DNA of 64,000 bases, taken from Paguma larvata (lineage: Eukaryota > Chordata > Mammalia > Carnivora > Viverridae). Below the pieces are notes generated by a model that was given only the letters and a program-made list of their open reading frames with translations, was not told the DNA's origin and did not search any database. This document shows positions 57,161 through 64,000 of this stretch, one piece after another; the stretch's first letter is position 1, and each line of letters opens with the position of its first letter. The position numbers and the translations under genes were made by a program. The stretch spans positions 68,958,500-69,022,499 of the forward strand of contig CM057827.1 of the NCBI GenBank assembly GCA_030068075.1, read 5' to 3'.

Positions 57161-58009
57161 TTAGGATGGAGTGGCAACTTCTAAACTCCTTACACGATGG
57201 ATTAGAAACCCCTCAAAAACTTTCCAACATATGAAACCCCACAAGGGTCCACTAGCTTATTACCTTTCCACACACTGGAGCATCTTTTGTAAAACCAATC
57301 TCAATAGGATATTACAGCCAGTCGTATTAAGCTCATATTGGAGAAATATGTATTTTTAGGTAGACATTCTCTAACAATTCAGCAGCTTCTTTATTAAGTT
57401 CATCTCTTTCCTGTCTGAGGTTGCCTCTTTTGGAAGGAGCATTATCACTTATGAAATAAATGATTTAAAAATAAACGGTGAACATTTTATAGTTTTTTAA
57501 TTACCTAGCTAAAATAGATGTGTATATTAACAGAGAATTATTCTAAGGGTGCCGTCCAACTCAGACCCACCCCCTAAAAATATACTGTCCTAAGCAACAT
57601 GACCCACAAGATCGATGTGCTTGGAGATACTTTACCTCACTTCCTCATGGCCTCAGTCTATGATTAAAGACAAAAAGTCCACCTCCTTTCCCAAAGGAAT
57701 TCTTATTTCCCTGAATTAGTTCATATTTTTCCACAATGAAAATTCAAACTCTTAAAATCTCTTCTCCATCCCAGCCAATGTTACCCTAAAATGTTACAGG
57801 GGAAAAAATTCTTCAAGTTAAAATCCATACGAAGTTAATGTTTAGCATTTACCTTGTGCCATGCACAAGAATTCCTTTTTCTACTTACAAAATAAAGTGG
57901 GAAATTGAAAGACTTTTTCCTCTAATTCAAGCTTTAGGCCTACTTTTCTGAAAACTTTCTATCCAATTGAGGCAAGCATAGCTTTTAAAGATAAATCAGG
58001 ATAGGCCTG
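57161..58009. other. Single-copy stretch
   Basis: No recognised repeat or gene. A 62-codon plus frame at 57171-57359 lacks motifs. Confidence 0.4.
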
Positions 58010-58330
58010 ACCTAATATACCACCATAAAGTGCATTGGGTAGATGTCGCCAGCAGATGTGTGGTCTATTTAATCCTGAGTCTGGCTCAGCAGCGGGTAAT
58101 GCTATCATTAATCCGCTGAGAGCACACCCCTCAGATGATAATTAGGAAGGAACTTTTTTTTTAAGTAACCATAATTACAGTGACACTCTCAATAGCCCTA
58201 ATTATGGAAATGAGTTTCACATTAAGTTCACCTGCCTGATAATATACAGTAAAAGTCTATCTCAGCCGAACCATGTTGTTTGTTAAAACAGTGGTGCCTG
58301 AGGTTCAGGTATTCGACAAGTGAATAATAG
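58010..58330. promoter_or_regulatory. Candidate conserved non-coding element
   Basis: The sequence is neither low-complexity nor repeat-like and holds many homeodomain-type cores in a short span: 'atcattaatcc' and 'gataattagg' (near 58105-58145), 'cataattacag' and 'cctaattatgg' (near 58169-58207). An E-box-like CAGCTG is absent, but 'cacctgcc' occurs near 58230. Dense TAAT cores in repeat-free DNA are typical of developmental enhancers. Conservation itself cannot be seen here. Confidence 0.3.
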
Positions 58331-58614
58331 AGCCATCATCTCTAGACTTTCAACTTAGATTAGAAGCTGGTATTAATTTGCCTAGAGTTAGTGTTGTACG
58401 TGTTGCATGAAAAATACATCTCTAGCCCAAAAGCTAGAAGATTCCAAACAACAGTCTAGTCCAGGTTCATTTCCTATTTTTGTCTGATGCCTGATGTTTT
58501 ATTCTACTCAGACCTCATAAGACACTGAGCAAGGAAGGTGGCTCCTTGCTTGTTCTTATGCTAAAAAAAAAAATCCCTAGGTTTGATGCTGATTGCCGAT
58601 AGTCCGATATTTTA

Positions 58615-58722
58615 AAGTTTTATTTATTTAAGTGATCTCTACACCACATGTGGGGCTCAAACTCACAACCCCAAGATCAAGGAGTCACACGTCCCTTCGA
58701 CTGAGCCAGCCGGGTACCCAGT
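58615..58722 (-). mobile_element. Short head-only CAN-SINE, antisense
   Basis: 'ttttatttatttaagtgatctctacaccacatgtggggctcaaactcacaaccccaagatcaaggagtcacac...gactgagccagccgggtacc' is a reverse-complement tRNA-derived head followed directly by its A-rich tail, without the CT-rich body. This short type is a recognised variant in carnivores. Confidence 0.85.
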
Positions 58723-58782
58723 CCTACTCGTCTGTCACCCTGAGAAAGGCAATAGAGTTTGTAAATATGGACGTGGGAGATA

Positions 58783-58838
58783 TGTACACACACACACGCA
58801 CAGACACACATTCACAGGCACGTACACATACACTCACA
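58783..58838. repeat. Imperfect (CA)n tract
   Basis: CACACACACG / CACAGACACACA / CACATACACTCACA units; interrupted, so probably less variable than the pure repeats. Confidence 0.9.
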
Positions 58839-60464
58839 TGATGGCTATAATAACCTAATTCCCTTTATATAGACATCTCTATTCCCAGGGAGAACTGGAG
58901 TCACATATTTGTCTTTCAGAGACCCTAGGCATACCATAGTAATGCATTAATCCTCTCATATTCAATAAATGGCAAAGATGCTGAAAAACTTGAAAGCCGT
59001 CTATTGTTTACGAGGGGGGATAAAGAGAGAGAGATCTAAGAAAGAACAATGTGGCCGCCTGCCTTGTCATTTTTCATCCTTTTCTTTGGTTTGGCTCACT
59101 GAGAATTACTCATCCAATATTCAGTGAGACTAAGGGCTCTAAGTTTACCCTTCTAGCATCCACAAAGCGAACCGCTCAACTTAACTTTGCCAACTACTAA
59201 AAAGATCTGCTCTCCTTTGTTCTCGGCCTTGTTCCTCTGAAGTTTGGAAAGGCGCTCCAACTCTGTAAGGTAAAAGGAGAAAGAGGACAGAGCGATTTAT
59301 TTTCCCTTATTTTCCCTCAAAATTCCAACTAAAAATGGCAAATGAGGACAAAATCCTGCTACAAGTCATTGTTATGAAGGTGACTTCATTTTGATGAAAG
59401 TTGCAAAGAGACAGAATATATTAACTCTGTTTTGAACTTTAAGACAACTCTTTCTCTCATCAGCTGCGGTCCCAGTGGTAGAGTTGAATGGGGGAGATAT
59501 CAGTTGTTTCAGTCCTCATTAAATTTTTGGCCACAAGCCACTGAACTAAATTCAATAAGCTGAAGCTTTGGAATTTACATTAGTTCTTTAAACAAAAGCT
59601 TCATTCCTGGACAATGAAGTTTTGAGTACAATTTGCTCTCCTAACAGTAGAAGGTTCACAGGGAAGAAATTAATTGGACTCTATTGTTCTTTTCCCTCAT
59701 TTCCCACCTCCAACATGTTAAACATTTCTACAGACCTCAAATGCTACTGTCCTTCATTTGGTGAAATTTAATTCAATTAAAATTACAAAACAGATGCAGA
59801 ACAGATCATAATAAGAGTCAATTCTAAAAGAAAAACTATAGAGCTATAAATTGCTCACTGATCCCTGCCCTCTGGTAGCTTGTGATCATAGCCATACCCA
59901 TTGAAGGCAGATCTCTGCATTTGGTCTCTGATGGGACTTAAAAAGTAATCTAGCCAGTCTGATTCCGTATCTTACCTAAGGTCCATGTCTTCATACAAAG
60001 AAGAGCACTAGAGATAAGATTCTAAAAGGGATAACCCCCAAATAGTGGGAGATTTTGTGGCTTTTCCAGATATCAACAATCTCTATCAAGGGTACCAATA
60101 ATTCATTTCAATCAACAAAGGAAAAAACTGTTATACAGATGAAAGAGACCAGGACTGGGAGGGGAGGGGTGTGGGAAGAGCAGCATGACTCAGAATAAGC
60201 AAAAAATCAGCACCATTATAAAAGTCTAAATCATGAAAACAATGTTGTATTAGTGATGGTGGTACTTTAAGAAGAGATGTGACCTATAGAAATCCTCACT
60301 TAGACAATAGTATTAACTCGTCTTGCGTTTTAAGAGAGTAAAATGTGATCTTTCCCCACCCACTCACTGCCTCCTTTACAGAAGACATACTTAGAGCAAA
60401 TTTACACCATTTGAATGATGTTACTGCATTCTGGCTTATACTATTGCAGAACTACTTTATTATC
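58839..60464. other. Repeat-poor single-copy block of about 1.6 kb
   Basis: No retroelement recognised. Sequence complexity is normal and there is no convincing reading frame over 60 codons. A possible location for conserved non-coding sequence together with 58010-58330. Confidence 0.4.
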
Positions 60465-60655
60465 GTGAGATGGAAAGAGCACTAGTCTTCAAGTGAGAAG
60501 AAAGCAGGTTCTATCCTGATTCAACCATTTACTACCCTTACTGCCTTGTATAAGCATCCTAATTTTGTAAGCCTCAGTTTTCTCTTCTATAAAATATGCT
60601 GAGCAGGTTATTTGACATAATAAATGTGAAGATGCTTTAGAAAACTATCTATCTG
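60465..60655 (+). repeat. MIR SINE, sense
   Basis: 'gagcactagtcttcaagtgagaag...caggttctatcctgattcaaccatttactaccctt', 'gtaagcctcagttttctcttctataaaat' and 'aataaatgtgaagatgctttagaaaac' cover the sense MIR. Confidence 0.8.
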
Positions 60656-60814
60656 TATGAAGGCAGGATGGATCATGGATGACAACCGTGTTGTTCATCA
60701 CCATTTTATAAAGAGGTCTTTAAGAACAGAGATGGGACTAGAGCTTTCCAACAACCCATCAAGTAAACAGCTATTGAGAATGTATTAAGTAACTCAAAGA
60801 GCTCTTTTGATTCA

Positions 60815-60965
60815 TAGGTATGCAAGCTGGAAGGGACATTAGACATTAATTAGTCCAACCCAATCCTATGATAGATCAGAAGACTGAGCTCAAAGTTGAC
60901 TTGTTCAAATACCTCATAAAAGTGCTACAGACATGGAACCAGATTACAGTCCTCCTGAACTGGGT
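60815..60965. repeat. Ancient SINE-like repeat, family uncertain (MIR relative)
   Basis: 'aagctggaagggacattagacattaattagtccaaccc', 'agatcagaagactgagctc' and 'atggaaccagattacagtcctcctgaac' match the same pattern as the copies at 8890 and 41595. Confidence 0.6.
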
Positions 60966-62834
60966 CCTGTAGCAGCCACACCAGACTGCAAGAGACTGCA
61001 AGTACGTGCATGTTTGTGATAAAAGGGGGAAGTCCCAGTCTCCATGGGCAGCTGACTCAATATATGAATATTTTAACAGAGAAGCTCTTTTTCCAAAAGG
61101 CTGTCCACCTAAGGATTCATAATTTGCTGGAAGAGGCCAGGCAAAGCCTCAGCAATAAAGAGTAAGTGTTCTGACTACTAACCTGAATTCTGGACAAGCA
61201 GGATTGGGAATACCAACAGGACAAGTGAGAAATGGCATCATAGGTTTTTTTTTAAACTCTGACTAAGAAGCTGTATTTCAGACACTATCCTTGGCACGCA
61301 AGTATAAGAGAGACACAGGAACGTAATATAAACTCCACTGTCTATCGGGTATTGAGGCACATTTTAGCTTCTTCAACTCAACCCCTGAAAACAAAGTCCT
61401 AATGGCCTTTCTGGTTTTCCCTATAAATTTATCTTTAAGGAGGTCCTTAGAGGCAGGCCTCTGGGATGCTACATTCCCTCTCATTCAAGGAGTTATTTTG
61501 GGGAGAGTTCCAAGGACAAGAAAGATGAGAGGCAGGGTTAGGAGGACTTCCTCTGGCATAGAAAAGGAGCAGGAACTGGGAACAAGCTGTCAAACCCCAG
61601 GCTGGAGGTAGGATGTGCTTCCACTCTTGCATCCCTCTAAAGTCTTCGTACATACATATACCCGCAGCTCATCTCTCCCTCAGCCCTCAGCAGCTTGGTT
61701 CAAGCCAAGAGACAGTAGGGGACAGATGCACATATGTTCTGCTATTAATATCTAATTAATTGACACAAGGACTACCTAAGGAGCATAGCTTTGAGATGCA
61801 GACAAGACAGCACAACAGCGACAGCAAAATGTCATCCCTGACCATGGCCTTATCAGTCTAGAGAATCTCCCGGGGCATCCTACAAATATTTTTGAAAGGA
61901 GCCTGGGGCTTTCTGGGTTGCTGAAGCCATAGACTTTCAGATTCTCTCAGAATTATAGCCCATTTCTGAAAATCCTCAAAAGAAGATCATCAGTCCCAAT
62001 AAAAGAGGAGCACTCAGTATTATTTCATTGGTTTCACTATTCATCTCCTTATCCTGAAGCAAAATTTAACCCTAAGAATGGTCTGGCATTATTGGAGTTG
62101 CTGTATCCAAACTTGGTATTCCAGCTTGGGGTAGAAGAAAGCAAGGTAGACTGATACAAAGTTAAGGCAAATTGATGAACTCTGATTTGCTGTGGATTCA
62201 TATGCTTTGTTGGATTTTCAAGTTTTTCTTCAGAAGCACGCTCAATAAATTATTACATTCTGCAGGACAGAAAGTAGCAGATTGCTTATGGGTGTTAGGG
62301 GAGGTTGGAGGGGGAGAGAGAAGTGGAAGGCAATGAGAATGATTCAGTCCACCCACATGTCTCTGATATACTGGAAATAGGATTTTCTGAAACCCAGGGT
62401 CAGATTCTTACTAACGCTGGAAAAAAAAAAAAAAGGAAGAAAAAAGAAAAGTCCTAAGGCTTTTTAAAGTTGCCCAGTTTTCTCAGGTCCATACATTTCC
62501 AGAGCATACTTTAGCCACCTGAAGCTCAAAGGCCACCATTTTGTTTATTTGGTTCTTGCATGATTTCTGTCAACTTCCTTCTGATTAACTGTACTGGTAA
62601 TATTACAAAAGCAACGGGTGACCAAGACTGGCTAAGCAGCAACTTGTATACTGGCTGGATTCTTTGAATTTGCATTATATTTGATCTGTTGCTACTCTAA
62701 AAGAAAATAACCCTTTGGTTTTTCACAAATCTGGGATCTTCCCTAGTACATTGGTTATCATACATACAGGCATACCTCATCTAGATCTGTCTTTTCCTTT
62801 AAATAGGGCAGGGTGAAGGCAGGGAGGTTACTCA
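60966..62834. other. Single-copy stretch
   Basis: No gene or repeat recognised apart from an A-rich run at 62419-62434. Frames at 61278-61653 on both strands overlap and lack motifs. Confidence 0.4.
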
Positions 62835-63075
62835 ATTAATAATGCCACAAATATTTATTCCATAACTATGACGTTCCTAGGAAGTACAGTGGAGAATAAG
62901 CATTTATGAAATATAATGATTTCTTCAGAAACTTACACTGCAATGAGGAGAGGCCATGCCAAGCATTCCATGTGAAGAGTAAGAGAGGCTCAGGCAGTGG
63001 ATAAGAAGAGGCCAGAAACTGAGGCCGCCCATTCATGCTCCAGAGATGATGGAAAGATGCTAAGGGCATTCTAAT
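62835..63075 (-). mobile_element. L2 LINE 3' end, antisense
   Basis: 'ccacaaatatttattccataactatgacg', 'agtggagaataagc', 'cagaaacttacactgcaatgaggagagg' and 'aagcattccatgtgaagagtaagagaggctcagg' follow the antisense L2 3' end. Confidence 0.6.
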
Positions 63076-63864
63076 CTGAGCCACATTTCAAAGTAAACTT
63101 TCCTAAGGTCAGTTTTTTTTCACCTGCTGTTTGTCGCACACTGAAAAATTCCTAAGGGAAGATGATTGAATAAAATTATTTTTTATCTTCGCAAAAGATT
63201 TTCAGATCACATAAATAGTAAAAAGGATTTCTGATGATTTCTTTAGAAAGAAAAATAAAAAGCAAGACAGCTGCTATTTAAATTAACAAAGAAATGGAGC
63301 TATAACCCTTTAAGAGTTCTTTCTAAATTAAGAGCGATATTTTTTTGCTCTGTTTTTTATTGTATTTTCCTGTCTTCCCTCATCATACAAGAAAGTACTT
63401 TATAATAATAAACTCTATATTCTACATACTTGTTTGAGAAGTTCATTAGTAGACAATTCAAAGAAGATTCTGGTAATCTTTCATAAGGTTACACTCCACT
63501 CTACTGTGCCTTGAGAATGATTCCATTAAAAGGGCTTAGAATTAACACTGTTATTTCACACAACCCATCTTAGTGATATTTTTTTTAATCTCTTACGAAA
63601 CTATGAGGAGCAAGCAAGGGACATCAAGGATTTTAAAGAATATCACCCTAATAAAAATATGAAAATCTTGAAAATCTTAGCCAAATATAAACCATGGGGG
63701 GGCAGTCCTTAATGTTCTAAGTTAGGTTTGTTCTTGAGGTCTTCCCCCCCCTCAAAAAAAAAAAGATTTGAGAATGTTACTCACATAAAATTCAAAATAA
63801 GCCTCTATTTATGCCCACATATTTGATCTCCCAAACATGAGAGACCTATAGACTTCAAAGTAAC
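63076..63864. other. AT-rich single-copy stretch
   Basis: Nothing recognised other than short homopolymer runs (C7/A11 near 63745-63764). Confidence 0.4.
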
Positions 63865-64000
63865 ATTTAGAGTCTCTTGACCCTAGATGAACATTTGAAT
63901 CACCTGGGAGCTTTCAAGACTGCACTCCTATTTTTCTTCAGATTAATTAGTATTTTTTTTAAGTTCCTCAATGATTCCAATGTACAGTCAGGGCTGAAAT
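63865..64000 (+). mobile_element. MER5A-type hAT remnant, cut by the window edge
   Basis: 'gagtctcttgaccctagatgaacatttgaatcacctgggagctttcaagactgcactcct' and 'cctcaatgattccaatgtacagtcagggctga' match MER5A, ending near the window boundary. Confidence 0.72.

Noticed and set aside
62766..62790. 'caggcatacctc' resembling the end of a Tigger DNA transposon
   Set aside because: Only a dozen bases match, and neither an internal sequence nor a second terminal repeat was found.

Overview
The window looks like nuclear DNA of a carnivoran mammal, most likely a felid. The main evidence is about 17 tRNA-Lys-derived CAN-SINE insertions. Most have the felid-type head (GGGGCGCCTGGGTGGCTCAG), an RNA polymerase III B-box (GTTCGAGCCCC-like), a CT-rich body and an AATAAATAAA-type tail, and many are flanked by target-site duplications (TSDs). 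Under these lies an older mammalian layer: L2 and L1 LINE fragments, MIR-type SINEs and MER5A-type hAT transposon remnants. Repeat family names were assigned by eye from remembered consensus sequences, so class-level calls are safer than subfamily calls.

I find no protein-coding gene that I can support. No open reading frame exceeds 165 codons. The longer ones overlap repeats (L1 ORF2 plus a SINE at 9859-10317, L2 at 19746-20129, MIR at 20567-21064). I recognised no exon of a known gene. The window is best read as intergenic or deep-intronic sequence.

Layout: 1-4,580 is mostly single copy, with a (TG)n tract and a short U2 snRNA-like fragment (3669-3707). 4,580-8,800 holds MIR, L2 and MER5A pieces. 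9,035-11,215 is a decayed L1 ORF2 fragment (reverse-transcriptase region) that received three CAN-SINEs. 11,216-19,480 is repeat-poor, with possible conserved non-coding segments. 19,494-21,430 has a SINE, L2 and MIR pieces and then the only CpG-enriched stretch (21,040-21,430). 22,222-28,445 is repeat-rich (five SINEs, L2, MER5A, L1-like). 28,446-36,950 mixes single-copy DNA with L2 and MIR fragments and one very well preserved SINE (35,467-35,680). 37,670-40,600 has MIRs, a long (TA)n tract and a GC-richer insert that splits an old repeat. 43,910-45,060 holds two endogenous-retrovirus LTRs in opposite orientation, about 27 bases apart, inside an L2 element. 45,575-53,585 contains old LINE-like elements carrying five more SINEs. 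55,810-57,160 is T-rich, probably old LINE. 57,160-60,460 is repeat-poor with homeodomain-type motifs. The end has MIR, L2 and MER5A remnants.

The most interesting items are the paired opposite-facing LTRs with the minus copy's 4-bp TSD, the CpG-enriched segment with a candidate splice donor, the (TA)n/GC-rich insert, the near-consensus SINE likely to be young, and several candidate conserved non-coding blocks. No CRISPR, operon or other prokaryotic-type system is present.
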